A stretch of 64,000 nucleotides of DNA from Microvelia longipes (taxonomy: Eukaryota; Arthropoda; Insecta; Hemiptera; Veliidae), in the NCBI GenBank assembly GCA_018340805.1, contig JACMZG010001908.1, forward strand, positions 38,815,689-38,879,688, in the 5' to 3' direction. A program made the position numbers and the translations under genes. The notes beneath the pieces are model-generated. The model worked only from the letters and a program-made list of their open reading frames with translations, was not told where the DNA came from and ran no database searches. Positions within the stretch are counted from its first letter, which is position 1, and each line of letters begins with the position of its first letter. Positions 25,185 to 36,954 of this stretch are shown piece after piece.

Positions 25185-25545
25185 GACGTACGAGAGACAT
25201 CTAGGACTGAATCAAGCAAAAAGCTATGCCTTATTCGAGATAGTTCCATTATTCGACATCAAAACTCGGTACTATCTAATGTTTTGCATGCCTAGCATAA
25301 TAAAGGTAAGAGAGCATACCGCTCGTATATGGTAAATAATTAACTTTATATTCGAAATTTTAAGTGAAGAGCAGAGTGATTTTTAGCTATGTCAGCGCTC
25401 TGATGCATGAATTACACTCTGTGTAACGAACAGAGTATAACATGTCATCAATAATGACGAACGTCGAATGATGGAGCAGTTCTCAGATGTAGCATAGCAC
25501 TTTGTTCCTTACGTTTCCTAGGTGTCATTCGCGTAGGTGTCATAA
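25185..25545. repeat. Inverted repeat related to 51405-51640
   Basis: The right arm (25455 onward) reads GTCGAATGATGGAGCAGTTC then AGATGTAGCATAGCAC. The left arm (25195-25265) holds the complement, with GATAGTTCCATTATTCGACA. The same module occurs once more at 51460-51545 (GTCGAATGATGGAACAGTTC). All three share an AAAACTCGGTA(G/C)TATC neighbour. It behaves like a foldback repeat and has no coding frame. Confidence 0.6.
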
Positions 25546-25555
25546 AAAAGTAAGC

Positions 25556-25975
25556 TTTAATTGACCTAAGACTATAACACCCTAGGTATATGGTTACTTA
25601 ATAATTCTGACGTCGAGCTTAGCGAGACCTATGTAATGTTACCTTAGGCTTTAGATAATAATAATAATCTATAAGGACGAAGCAAGTCCAAACACATGAC
25701 ACCCTAGACATCGGTTAAGCATTTTATTTTGAAGTCGAGTGTAGCGAGACCAAAGTAATACTAACGTAAGTGTTGGATAATCACGTGTCAGTCTGAAGAC
25801 GAGCGACGTGAGCTCGAAATCCAATCTACCTTCCTGTAGACTTTGGATAACCATTTTATTCAGAGATCGAGCGCAGCGAGATCGAAGGTTTGCATAATAA
25901 TGAAATTCTGAGGATAAGAGAAGCTAGTCCTTAGTTGTGAGGAAAATGACAGAGGTACCCAGTACCCGATTTTTT
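25556..25975 (+). repeat. Family A tail array
   Basis: Several tail units follow one another, each with a near-palindromic core of the GAGC-n-AGCGAG type (GTCGAGCTTAGCGAGACC, GACGAAGCAAGTCC, GTCGAGTGTAGCGAGACC, ATCGAGCGCAGCGAGATCG). Between them are ACACCCTAGGTAT and TTAGGCTTTAGATAAT spacers. The array ends GGTACCCAGTACCCGA plus a T-run, like every family A 3' end. More tail units are present here than in full copies. Confidence 0.7.
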
Positions 25976-26712
25976 TATTTTAAGGACCTACTGGCACCAA
26001 AAGAAAAACACAATGACACTAAGTGCAATTTTTTTATTTTCGATTATAATGGGGGTTTATTTTTTAAAATTAACACCATGAGGTTCGTTATCTTATCTGG
26101 TTATTACTTTATAATTACTTAGTAGCATAAATTGCTGAGCCTACGAAATTTTAAGTCTCTAAGACAAATGGTGACGGAGCAACTAGGTGAATACAAAAAA
26201 ATTGTGCGGGTAGCACAGTCTTAATGCAGCATTGTTTTAACATAAAATGTATTATTCAGTTATTCATTTAACTTAAAAACAACACTAAGGTAATAGAAAA
26301 AAAAATTTCTTCATGCAGATCATTATTTTCTTTCCAATTTTTCTTTCTCCTTAATGTTTCCGCTTTTCAAAGCTTTGAATTAAATTATTATGATGGGAAT
26401 AAGCAATGATAATGAGCACCAAGGATAAATGTGAGGTATTTCGTTGTGTTAATTTTTTCTGTAAGTCTGGTAATATTAGTCAGACATGCATTTTGAAATG
26501 AAGAAAGAGAGGAAAATAAAGAAAGTTTAGCGCGGAGGTTTAAGAGCCGGGCGAATTTCCATTAAAAATTGTTTCTTAACAACCCATTTCTTGTTAGAGT
26601 TGAGGATTAACTAAATAGTAGTTTCTTACTCCTGTAAGTAATTCTTATAAGAATAAGACAATGTTATACGCACTAAAAATACAAACAAATCTTGAATACG
26701 TGTTTAAAAAGT

Positions 26713-27470
26713 AAAAATTGGGTACGGGGTACCTGGGAACTTTTCCTCGTCACATCGGATTCGCTACGCTCATCCCTACTTCAAACTAGCATCGCTCGTC
26801 CTTAAATTATACAATTCGCCATTTTTATACTGCAACACGTCTTCGGACTCATTTGGATCGTCCTTAGAAAGCAAATACATCCGTTTCACACTCAGCGATT
26901 ACCCACACAGCACTGACCACGCTAAATGCTGTTTAACGTTTATAATCCAACAAAAATCATGGATATATTGTTGTATTGAAACGAAACTTTGTGTACCTAT
27001 TTATTACAAAAAAGTATATACTTGAACCAAATTTTAACCCAATTGGATTATTATCCGATTTGTTACAATTTTTCAAAAACGTACACAAGTCATTTAGTAA
27101 AAATTAAACTAATGCTGATAATGAGATGAAACTTAGCACATGTTAGTCTTATACATGGATGAATGCGTGCCAAATCTCAATCCCATTGCATCATTTTTCC
27201 GCGTTTAATGATTTTTTGATATATTTGCGGGTTAATAACGGCATAAACAATTATTTTCCGAATAGCACAACTACAGCAATAGATTGATTTTTGTACAAAG
27301 TTTCAACTCTTTAGCATAAATACTCTGGGAGCTACGATAATAACAGTCAATAACAACTTTGTAAAAACCACTCAGGAGGCCTTTAAAACACCTGAAACGT
27401 ACAGGTTTCGATTTTTCTTGCAAACAATACATTTTCTATATACCTACGTAATAAATGAGGAAGTAAAAAA
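26713..27470 (-). repeat. Family A repeat, essentially full length
   Basis: Read on the minus strand it starts TTTTTTACTTCCTC and CGTAGGTATATAGAAAATGT. It runs through all modules to the 5S-like segment (26893-26937), with GTTAAACAGCATTTAGCG and CAGTGCTGTGTGGGTAATCG. Two tail units follow, then CCCAGGTACCCCGTACCCAA. At about 760 bp, this is one of the two best copies for defining the family. Confidence 0.85.
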
Positions 27471-27544
27471 CAATACCATTTTACAACAAGTACAATCAAT
27501 GTCATATGAAATTGATTTTATGAAGGATGAATAAATATATTCAT

Positions 27545-28200
27545 ATGAAAAAAAAATCCGGTTTGTGGTTTATAACTTGAGCAGTAGGATACTGCTACTA
27601 CAACTCGTTACTGAATTTTTCTGGATTTTTCAAAGTAAATACGCATATGTGTCCCATTAGTTACACAAATCATGCTCATCCTTCTAAAAATGACATTGCA
27701 TATTATTAGCACTAATTTAAATATTTAGTGCAAATAAACAATTATTTTGACTCAGTTAATGCATATCATTGTTTCAGGTTTTAGCATACGAGTATTTTCT
27801 TTAAAAGACCCAAAAAAAAAAATAAGTAACAAGTATTATTGCAACTGAATTGCAAGCATATACAGTGGAAACTTAACCTGAAATAGATTTCAAAGAAAAT
27901 TTGTCTGGCATTCAAACCTCCGCGTCAAATTTTGTTGTTTAGCTACCGTATTTTAGGTTTTCCGGGTTTTTAATAACTTTTTGGATCTCTTAGACTCCGC
28001 GTCTTATCGATTAAGCGCTTCAAAAACACAAGGAAAGACTTTTATCCTTGCAAAAAGTGTAATCCTCAATTTTACCGATTGTTTTTTATAAATGAAATTG
28101 ACTTAGCCAGATCAACGAAACGAGATTAAACCAGGTTATTGATGTCACAACAACCTGGTATTTCATAAAGTTTGTGTCCAGTTCAAAGTTGTATTTTGTA
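27545..28200 (-). repeat. Family C composite, minus strand
   Basis: At 27895-28200 the minus strand reads ACACAAACTTTATG, CCAGGTTGTTGTGACATCAA, an A-box-like AATCGATAAGACGCGG and a box B-like GGTTTGAATGCC. At 27545-27660 lies the partner unit with GCTCAAGTTATAAACC and a GCGTATTTACTTTGAAAAA arm. The order matches 2565-3410. Confidence 0.55.
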
Positions 28201-28570
28201 CCTCGTTTGGTTTAAAAATATTAATCAGTTTGGATGACGAAGCGTTTAAATAACTTTTTATAAATACACACACTCACACACACACACACCCTCATTCATA
28301 ATCAAAAGCCTGTTACCTAATTAATCTGAAAACCCCTTATTAACTTATATTATAGTCTGATTCAGTCTAACTTGTATGCCATTGAAGTATAAGGAAAGTC
28401 ATCTTACGCTAAACAATTTCCAAAATTACAAAATACTGGTTTAAGTTCTGTTATATTTTGACGCGTTAAGATTAATAGTATGCACACTCAAGAAAGTTGT
28501 CAATCAGTTCTAAATACTGCAGAGTATTGTATAGGTCTGATTTTTTACAATAGTCTACCTGAAAATATAA
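28201..28570. other. Spacer with (CA)n
   Basis: A short (CA)n tract lies at about 28266-28288. The first copy of the 'TAAGTTCTGTTATATTTTGA' repeat, detailed under 28885-29260, is at 28442-28466. Confidence 0.5.
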
Positions 28571-28571
28571 A

Positions 28572-28700
28572 AGAAATATTGTGGCATGAGGCCTTCGGCC
28601 TCTTAGCCACTTCGCTACCTCGGCGCTTCGCGCTTTGACCGCACCGCGATACGGCCTATAACTACGCGATATTACTACTTTACTGCCATGATATAAGTGA
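28572..28700 (-). repeat. Family B 3' end, minus strand, with tRNA-like A box
   Basis: The minus strand gives CTTATATCATGGCAGTAAAG and then a GC-rich segment with GTAGCGAAGTGGCTAAGAGG and CCGAAGGCCTCATGCC. The segment resembles the 5' half of a class II tRNA (Leu/Ser type, A box TRGYNNARNNGG), which suggests the origin of the GC-rich family B end. Only the 3' end of the family is present. Confidence 0.6.
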
Positions 28701-28884
28701 ATTTTCAAATGTATTAGTCGAAAACGAGCTGGGAATTTTCAATCTTCTTCTTTCTTTACAAAGTTAAAGAGTTTAACTAATTAGTTAAATTCTCGTTTAA
28801 CTTCTTAATGTTTATTTGAAAAGAGATATTCCTATGGTTTTATTAAATTCGCTAACCTTATTTATTTATTTATTTTTTACATTA

Positions 28885-29260
28885 ATTTTTTTAAGTTCTG
28901 TTATATTTTGACGCGTGATTGTACTACAATGAAAACATCTATACGTTTTTTTCTGATTCTGAAATAATTCTGTCGCGAGCTGGTCCAATTTCCTTTTGAA
29001 AAGTCCAGGTAAATGAAGAAACAAATTAAAATGTTGAAACGAAAAATACCAATCAAAAAATGGATTGGTAAGCAAAAAAGCAAACATTTTTAAAAAATTG
29101 ACCCAGCTCGTGACAGAATTAATTTAAATTAATTAAATTAATTTATTTTAAAATTTTTATAAGTTCGGTTATATTTTGACGCGTCCTCGTACTACAATGT
29201 TTAGAAACACCTATAAGTTTTTTTCTGCTGGGCCAATTTTCTTAAAAATGTTTGCTTTTG
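28885..29260 (+). repeat. Repeat unit present twice, enclosing a hairpin
   Basis: AAGTTCTGTTATATTTTGAC followed by GCG(T)...GTACTACAATG occurs at 28893-28930 and, slightly diverged, at 29160-29198. A shorter third copy lies at 28442. Between them, ATTCTGTCGCGAGCTGGTCC (28969) and its inverted form GACCCAGCTCGTGACAGAAT (29100-29119) make a stem across about 150 bp. The two minus-strand frames here follow from the repeat and are not genes. Confidence 0.6.
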
Positions 29261-30535
29261 TGCTTACCAATGCACTTCATATACCTGTAGTTTTCAAAGG
29301 AAAATCGCTAAAACTTAAAAAAATTAGCACATACTGAGCTTTGTATGACTGCATAAAATGTTGCTTTTAACTTATTAAGCAAAGACGAACATAATTTGAA
29401 ACAAATTCGCATTTCCTGTTTGAAAATTAACAAACAAATTGAACTGTTACTGTTTCAACTAAGAAGCATAAATCTTAAACCTGAGCAAGAACTTGATTGG
29501 TGAGTAAAGAAATTAGCACAGATCTCGGACCTCCGTTCAAGAATTGTTTTATACTTACGTATACAAATTTATATTTTAATGATATTTGCATTTTACGACA
29601 GATGCATGAGTCTGCAGAGGGGGTCTGACCGGCTGCAACTTGTTCTTAATTTTCATACAATCCATCTATTTATGTTAATTAAAATAAAGATTCCGGTGTT
29701 ATCTGTTTTGTTTTACATGCGATACATAAATCTCAAGAAAATAATGAGTTTCTTCAATTTCTTAAACATTTATTAATTATTTCTATATTTCTCTGGTTTT
29801 ATAATTTTTAAAGTACCTTTTTATTTATTTCTTTAAAATGAGGTGCCATTTTTCATTTTTCTTTAATAGATTAATTAAAATAAAAATAAATATAAAAAGA
29901 AAACAAGAAGTTGTTGTAAAGATTAATTCATTTCCGGTGAAATCAACGAATGTTTATAATTAATTATGGTTGAGTAATTATTGTAATTATGAAAATTCGT
30001 TCTTATTAACAATGGCAGTTGTCTTCTTAACTTCGTTGGTGGTATAGTGTGCTTAAATACCATAGTATCATTGTTGCTGCTCTGTTAGGGCATTATCTCA
30101 TAAGAGGAAGGGTGCTAAAAGAGACGTTTAGGAGACGTGCTCTTAAACTAGTCTTTATCCTATGAAATTTAAGAGTCTTTTCCAGATATAACTGTACTGC
30201 TATCTAATAACTACAATATTTTAAATATTTAAAAACTCTTTGAAGTCTAATCAAATACTAATGATTTGTTATTTTTTAAAATAACAATTTTAAATTTTAA
30301 TGTAAATTTTAATGCCAAAATTAAAAATTAATTAAAATATATTTCTGTTCGTGTCCCTACATAACTGTTTCTTTTTGGCCCTTTGTGGAGCAATGGCCCT
30401 CGGCTTAGAAACTCTACTTTAAACTATAAAGATCTGGAAATTTATTTTTTGAAAATATAAAATCTATTAACGGTGTGTATGTACTTCACAACAGTTCAAG
30501 TTTGCCTCTGATTATTAAATACATTAAACCATCTG
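29261..30535. other. AT-rich stretch
   Basis: Family C-like fragments are near 29270-29335 and 29400-29510 (AAGCATAAATCTTAAACCTG). Nothing else is recognised. The 65-codon frame at 29579-29776 has no domain. Confidence 0.45.
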
Positions 30536-30800
30536 GGCCTTCGTGGACACTACCTCGCGACTGTTTAGAAGGCTATGGCATTTTGCCATGTTAGCAGATT
30601 TTCAATGAGTAAAGCGCTTCGTGACTACCTTGCCTCGTGGGCCCAATTGGCTTTGAGAACCTTCTCGGCTTTCCAAGGCCCCTTCGGGATCGCATTTTGT
30701 AGGCCCTTGGTCTCCGTATAGGAGGCCTTCGGCCTGGCCTTTTGCATTAGAGTCTTCAATTCAAGTGAGCGACTAATTCGCGTTGGTCGTATCGCTTTAA
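30536..30800. repeat. GC-richer block of short palindromes
   Basis: Several GGCCTTCG/CGGCCT-type palindromes (AGGCCTTCGGCCT near 30723-30735, GGCCCCTTCGGGATC) and TGGCATTTTGCCA sit in a block clearly richer in G+C than its flanks. The AGGCCGAAGGCC core recalls family B ends. No coding frame. Confidence 0.45.
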
Positions 30801-30899
30801 GACCTTATTCATTCGATTCAGCACCCCAAATGCAATAAATAATTATTTTTTATTATTCATCATATAATTGTATTACTTGAAAGTTTTTAAAAACATAAT

Positions 30900-31105
30900 A
30901 ATGAATAACATATTAATAGAATAACATATTAGATATATAAGATATATATAGAATAACATATTAGATATAATAAGATATATATAGAATAACATATTAGATA
31001 TAATAAGATATATATAGAATATATTAGATATAATTATATATAGAATAACATATTAGATATATAAAGAATATTATATAGAATAACATATTAGATATAAAAT
31101 AATAG
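30900..31105 (+). repeat. 33-bp AT-rich tandem array
   Basis: The unit GAATAACATATTAGATATAA followed by TAAGATATATATA repeats with a 33-bp period (starts near 30918, 30951 and 30984), then becomes irregular to about 31105. Confidence 0.8.
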
Positions 31106-31405
31106 ATTTGTTTGTTTATCTTCATAGCTCTCTTTTTGATGCAGACAGAGGATATATACTACCTTCTGTGTGTTCAAAGCATTCGGTATTAGTTTCAGCC
31201 TAGTATGAAATATAACTTAGTACGTATTTCAGGGGTCAAAAAATATTGATCATCACTATTAGATTTATTGAAGGCATAGTTTTCAGATTGAATACAATAG
31301 GTATGATTTATATTAAGATGTTCTAAAAGAGGACTAGATGACATTTCAGGAGGAAAACATAGACTTAGTAGAACTTGAGGAATGCAATAATTCAATTCTT
31401 TTGTT

Positions 31406-32422
31406 CAAATCTTGAGTGTGGACTGAAAAAGATGAAATACCTTCCGTAACATTGCCAGGCAGGAATGATGTCTATGCTCTCTGTCCGCCATTGTGGACAG
31501 ACTAGATAATAGTTTTTGTACGTAGTTTAAACACATTATAAAATTTGCTAATAATAAAAAATAAATATAACTACAAATCATCATGTCAGGTTAAAAATCT
31601 TATAATTATTTACTTATACCATGTATACTAGGTGGATTATTTCTAATTGTCATTAAATTGTTTTTTTTATTTCCTCGCCTACTACCGTAGGTATAAGGAA
31701 AAGTATTGAATTCCACCTTAAAAGCCAAAACCGAGATTTCAACATAATAATCAACCATTTTCATGACGTTCTGAGTGGTTTCCATAATGCTGTCTGTCTG
31801 TCCGTGTGTGAGTTTGTGTGTCTGTGACACGCATAACTCCCGCAGTGTTTATATGCTAAAGAGTTGACAATTGGCCTTAATGTCTAGTTGTCTAATTGCT
31901 GCCCGCAATTATGTCAAATCTTGAGTGTGGACTGAAAAAGATGAAATACCTTCCGTAACATTGCCAGGCAGGAATGATGTCTATGCTCTCTGTCCGCCAT
32001 TGTGGACAGACTAGATAATAGTTTTTGTACGTAGTTTAAACACATTATAAAATTTGCTAATAATAAAAAATAAAATATAACTACAAATCATCAGTCCAGG
32101 TTAAAAATCTTATAATTATTTTACTTATACCATGTATACTAGGTGGATTATTTCTAATTGTCATTAAATTGTTTTTTTTACTTTTCCTCGCCTACTACCG
32201 TAGGTATAAGGAAAAGTATTGAATTCCACCTTAAAAGCCAAAACCGAGATTTCAACATAATAATTCAACCATTTTCATGACGTTCTGAGTGGTTTCCATA
32301 ATGCTGTCTGTCTGTCCGTGTGTGAGTTTGTGTGTCTGTGACACGCATAACTCCCGCAGTGTTTATATGCTAAAGAGTTGACAATTGGCCTTAATGTCTA
32401 GTTGTCTAATTGCTGCCCGCAA
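31406..32422 (+). repeat. Tandem duplication of about 509 bp carrying a family A 5' part
   Basis: The sequence from 31406 (CAAATCTTGAGTGTGGACTG) recurs from 31915 and stays nearly identical to GCTGCCCGCAA at 31908 and 32422. Most of the few differences are single-base length changes. Each copy contains a family A start (CTACTACCGTAGGTATAAGG, TGTCTGTCTGTCCGTGTGTG), and the plus-strand family A sequence stops at the same point in both. No gene: the minus-strand frame at 31606-31830 reads family A backwards. Confidence 0.9.
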
Positions 32423-33689
32423 GATGACATTTTTCAGACCACGATAACCTATTTTGAGAAATCAAAAATTTAAACAATTCGTTAAAAATCAAAAATATGG
32501 CCGTTCGAGTTGACAATTGACACACATGTAGATCTTTCATGTGATACATTGATCTAATATGATAATTAAGTATCATAGCAAACGAGATATAAAACAAAGT
32601 AAAACCTAATTGATAGATATCTTATTAAAAAATTTTGCAGCCTCCGGCAGAACAAGAGAGTTTCAGGAGCATACAAGTGCCTCTTACTCTCGCCTGCTTG
32701 CACATTAAATCCTAAAAAATAGGTTATAACATGGTCTGGACTTCTCAATACGTTCTCTTCAATAGGGATAATATTTTTCTTTTTTTTTATTAGTGGCTAT
32801 TATTTAGGAAGATTAATTTTTTACTTAGGAAAGGATTACTATTATGTAGCTCATTAATTAGTACACTTTTTGTAAAATCTATTTATTAGAATTATTTTTA
32901 AAATGTCGTTTGTTATGTTTAAGATACAAACATACTGATATGAGCTTGTGAATATAGTACTTTAATAGAACTACCTAGAGCTGTAGATAATATTACTTTT
33001 ACGAATAATCGATCATCCTAATTCTTCTCTAAATCAATTGGTAGTCTTGGGTTGTCACTTCACCCACTAAATAGTTTTTTTATCCCTTCAGTAGGTACAG
33101 TTTCTCATCTGTCTAATTCATGCGATATTTTTTTAACACACCTACAACATGCCGTATGCGTACTCTATCATTAAATTGGCGTTTGTAACAAAAATATACA
33201 TAAACTATTATAGTATAACAATCGTGCTTATTCTAAATTATTATTATTTAATTGAAAAATAAAATCTTGGTTATAACGACTTTAGGCAGTCAAAGTTTGG
33301 CCAGCAGACCCAATTATGGTTTTTTGAACACTTCCGGCTCTAACCGAAGCTTTTAAAACAATACCCTCGCTCCTTTACATGTCTCTATTAGATAGCGCTA
33401 GTAAGCATTTCACTTACAATTTGAAATTTGAATGTAACAACACATTGGAAGAACATAATTAGGTTTGCAAGCAATACCGATTACCGAGAGTTTCTGAATT
33501 TGCTAAAACTGCCTTAGAATTATGATTGAATAATTCAGTAAGAGTAAAAATTGCCCCGTTTTGCGGTATACTATGGTAAATTAATGTTAACATAAATTAT
33601 CTAAAAATGACGAAACATCTCTCCAGCGCATTGTAGTGATGTATTACCTACTTAGTACTGTAGTGCCTTTCTTATCATGTGCCTAAAAT
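32423..33689. other. AT-rich spacer
   Basis: No supported gene. The minus-strand frames at 32406-32748 have no recognisable domain. Confidence 0.5.
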
Positions 33690-33932
33690 TTGATTTTTGA
33701 ACGTATTTTGTACGGATTTGTAAGTTTCAACTCTCTATAGTATACACTTGGAGGTACAATGATAACAGACACACACGCACACACACAAACAGACAGAAAA
33801 CCTTGCGTAAACTACTCAAGATGCCTTAAAACGCCTGAAACGGGTTATTCCGGTGACTTCCGGAATTTCGGATTTTTTGAAAGCACAATACTTTTCCTAT
33901 ATACCTATGGTATAAATGAGGAGAAGTAAAAA
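33690..33932 (-). repeat. Family A repeat, 5' part
   Basis: The minus strand gives TTTACTTCTCCTC, CCATAGGTATATAGGAAAAG, TATTGTGC, GTCACCGGAATAACC and a (TG)n-containing TCTGTCTGTTTGTGTGTGTG tract, then GAGTTGAAACTTAC. It stops well before the 5S-like segment. Confidence 0.75.
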
Positions 33933-34375
33933 ACGTTCATAAAAATTAGCTCTAAAATATATTTTGAGAAGTTTGCTTTTTTTATAAATAATATGCTGAT
34001 ACAGTATTGGTAAAGAAAATCGTGCAAGGAACAAAGTTTTCACTGGGTTTCCCTGCATTGTGCTGAACTCTGTTGATTAAACTTGCAACTTACTTTTTAT
34101 TCTCTATAACATAATTTCCAATGTCAAATATCCATAGTAATACTTTTACTATTAAAGCTTAATTAATTATTTATTTGGAAACAATTCGTAAAGAAAAAAT
34201 TAAGCTTCTTTTAAAGACTATCCTAAAAATGATTGATAAAATAGTTGTGTGTCTCAGAGAAAATATAAGAGTGTGTACTAATTAGGCGTATGATGTACTA
34301 TATGTCTATTTATTATAGTTTAAATCATGCAACATGGAACATAACTTAAGTTCCATTTTATTTCTAGTGAATTTT

Positions 34376-35312
34376 TAAAGAAAAAACTTATGAGGTTGGG
34401 GGTCATGGAGGGAGGGAGGGATCGGCGGTGGATTTTTAAGGGAGAGGACTTACTGAACAAGAATATATAAAACTAATTTTGAGGTAGTCGTACTGCAATA
34501 TAAATTAAGGATTGCCATATTTTAAAAACGAGCATTATCAACCATGTTAATGTCCAGAACGGTATTGTTTACAAAATATTTGTGACGTCATTAACCCAAA
34601 ATAATAACCCCACGAACATTTTAAAAAATCATAAATCTTCATAGTGTTTAGATTGGGCTGACATTTTTTACGCATTTACACAACTACGAACTACATTTTT
34701 TTCACACAAATACGAAGCTACATTTAATTATCATTATTAGTTCTGGTTTTATTGATTGACATGGATATGTCAAACAATAAAACATGGATAAAGTCATAAT
34801 TAGACATAAAGTAATCAATTTAAGTTTTTTCACTAATACATTTGAAAATACGCTTATATCGTGGCAGTATGCCACTTATATAAACCAGTAATATGATAGT
34901 GATAGTGATATGGGGGGAGTGGTAGTAACCACCAGGCAAGTAGGCCTCGTTGTTGGGCCCTTTTTGCCAGCTTCCTAAGATAGTGTTCTACTCCTTTTAA
35001 TTTCAAGTGTAGGTATATTTCATCTAATCTAGACAGAAGAGCCGTGAATTTCTATGGTTCCTCTCATGCTTTTTCAAGCAATCATACATATTTTCACTAA
35101 CTCTTATAGTCTAGTGAAAACTGGGAACAACACGTGGTCTCACTGTTAAAACACTGTTACTTCACACACTTTAAACTACAAGGCATACACAGTATAGTAT
35201 TATAATGAATCTACAATAAGGCTCCTAAATCCATTAATATGACGAACTGATAAAGTACAACAACCATGTTGCCGAGGAGCGGCAAATAGGCCGAAGGCCT
35301 TTTGTTTTAATT
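34376..35312 (+). repeat. Family B repeat interrupted by a SINE
   Basis: Starts TTATGAGGTTGGGGGTCATG with almost no TA tract. It carries the ATTGATTGACATGG and CGTGGCAGTATGCCAC (34860-34875) modules, is split after CCAGTAATATGA by the insertion at 34897-35230, and resumes CCATTAATATGACGAACTGA. It ends with the GAGGAGCGGCAAATAGG-CCGAAGGCC hairpin and TTTTGTTTT. Confidence 0.8.
34897..35230 (-). mobile_element. 5'-truncated SINE copy, minus strand
   Basis: On the minus strand it matches the 3' two-thirds of the SINE at 36361-36903: the ATTGTAGATTCATTATAAT, TTTCACTAGACTATAAGAGT, GCATGAGAGGAACCATAGAA and GCCTACTTGCCTGGTGG modules. The tRNA-like head is missing. The insertion is flanked by 12-bp repeats CC(A)GTAATATGA (34885-34896) and CCATTAATATGA (35231-35242), 11 of 12 identical. 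This marks retroposition into an existing family B copy. The 3' tail is a short (TATCAC)n. Confidence 0.85.
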
Positions 35313-36349
35313 AAAAGTGATTTCATTTTGATAAGTCATATTGGATTAATCTTAAACTTTAATCAGTTCTCCTTTTCATAGAAATTGATTTTTGATCTAA
35401 GTTTCATTGAAATTAGATCAGCAATTTGAGCTGTAGCGTTTACAAAAAATGTGCACATTCATACACTCGTAGATTACGACATTAAATGTTTATTTAGTTC
35501 TTTTTTAGTGTGCTAAATCGACGAAAATTAATAAAAAGGGGGGAGGGGAGGTTATGATTTAAGCTATTTAATGCTTCCCTCTTCTTGTAGGAGGTAAAGA
35601 AGCAAAAAATAATTATTAGGTAGCAGTTTTATCATATCATTTATATTGGAAAATTGTGGGTAAATTCTTTATTTATTTTTTTAACACACATAAAACAACT
35701 GGGAAGTAAATAATTTCGATTCGATAGTAAAACTAATAACAATAATTTCTAATTAAAAATAGCTTGCTCCTATCAAGAGGCAGGTTTATCTCATGCCATT
35801 AGCACATGTTTTACACTCAGTTACATACGCAATTAAGTCATAAACTTGCGCAATCAAATCATTATCACTTCATAATAACTTCAAAACCTAACTATATATT
35901 AGTCGCGTGGTTTTAATTGTGATTTATAGTCAATTTAACAAGCTAAAATGATAAAGCGTTGCATTTTATATCTATTTTTATTGAGTTGTACTCGCTATGA
36001 ATTACCAATGTTTATGTTATCAGAGTTAATCGTGCCTCGATTGCTTATGTTTTACTCTGTTTTAAACTGCTTTGGATTGCTTTACTCGCCCATATGTTAT
36101 GTGGAATTAACAGTAACGTTTTTACGTTTCTGTTAAACGTATTATATTTATGAATTTACCTTAGAGATATTGTGAACAAACGTATTTACTTGGGTTTACT
36201 AAATATCTACAATGTAATACCCCAAGGTTTTTCCAAGTTATATTATTTTTTTGATCACCCACAAATTTCTGCATCTATTGGGTTATTGTGTTCTAAAGTG
36301 CAAAGATGCGAAGCCCTCGCCAGGGTCTTATAAAGTAGTTAATACTTTA
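35313..36349. other. AT-rich spacer
   Basis: A purine-rich patch (AAGGGGGGAGGGGAGG) lies near 35537-35552. The plus-strand frame at 35948-36136 encodes a hydrophobic 62-residue peptide with cysteines (MIKRCILYLFLLSC...). No family is recognised and no gene is claimed. Confidence 0.45.
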
Positions 36350-36360
36350 ATATCTACCCT

Positions 36361-36903
36361 TGGTTTAGTGGTTAAGATACGCGGCCAATGCACAGAATAA
36401 ATGGACTTTTAACTTCAGAGGCATGGGTTCAATCCCAGCACGGGCCTCTGGGATTTTTATGTGAGGGATAAAAATTCTGCGTACCACATCCTTTAAAAGG
36501 GACGTAAAGCCGGTAGACTCGAGCCAGGAACTCCTTAATGATCCCTTACCCTAAATGAAACTGGGTATAGGCAAAATTTAGGACCCTCATTGTAGATTCA
36601 TTATAATGCTGTAGTGTCTGTCTAGTAGTTTTTAAGTGTTTGTAGGTTTAGTTTAACAGTGAGGACACGTGTTGTTCCTAGTTTTCACTGAACCTTATGA
36701 GTCAGTGAAAATATGTATATGATTGCTTGAAAAAGCATGAGAGGAACCATAGAAATACACGACTATTCTATCTAAGATTAGATGAAATACACCTACACTT
36801 GTAATTAAAGGAGTAGAACACTATCTTAGGGAGCTGGCAAAAAGGGCCTAACAACGTGGCCTACTTGCCTGGTCGTTACTACCACTGCTACATATTACTA
36901 CTT
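36361..36903 (+). mobile_element. tRNA-headed SINE, full length, 543 bp
   Basis: The head has an A box TGGTTTAGTGGTTAAGATAC (from 36361) and a B box GGTTCAATCCC (36427-36437). Their spacing is longer than in a normal tRNA. The body runs to a simple ACT-rich end. Exact 11-bp target duplications ATATCTACCCT flank it at 36350-36360 and 36904-36914, as expected for LINE-driven retroposition. There is no coding frame. The element has no long poly(A), so its partner LINE probably recognises the 3' body. Confidence 0.9.
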
Positions 36904-36954
36904 ATATCTACCCTAAGGAGTAGCCTTAAATTTAGAGACACGCGGCGGAATTTT

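Noticed and set aside
28472..28708. 78-codon minus-strand frame with a basic RSAEVAKWLRGRRPHA stretch
   Set aside because: It is the translation of the tRNA-like GC-rich end of family B.
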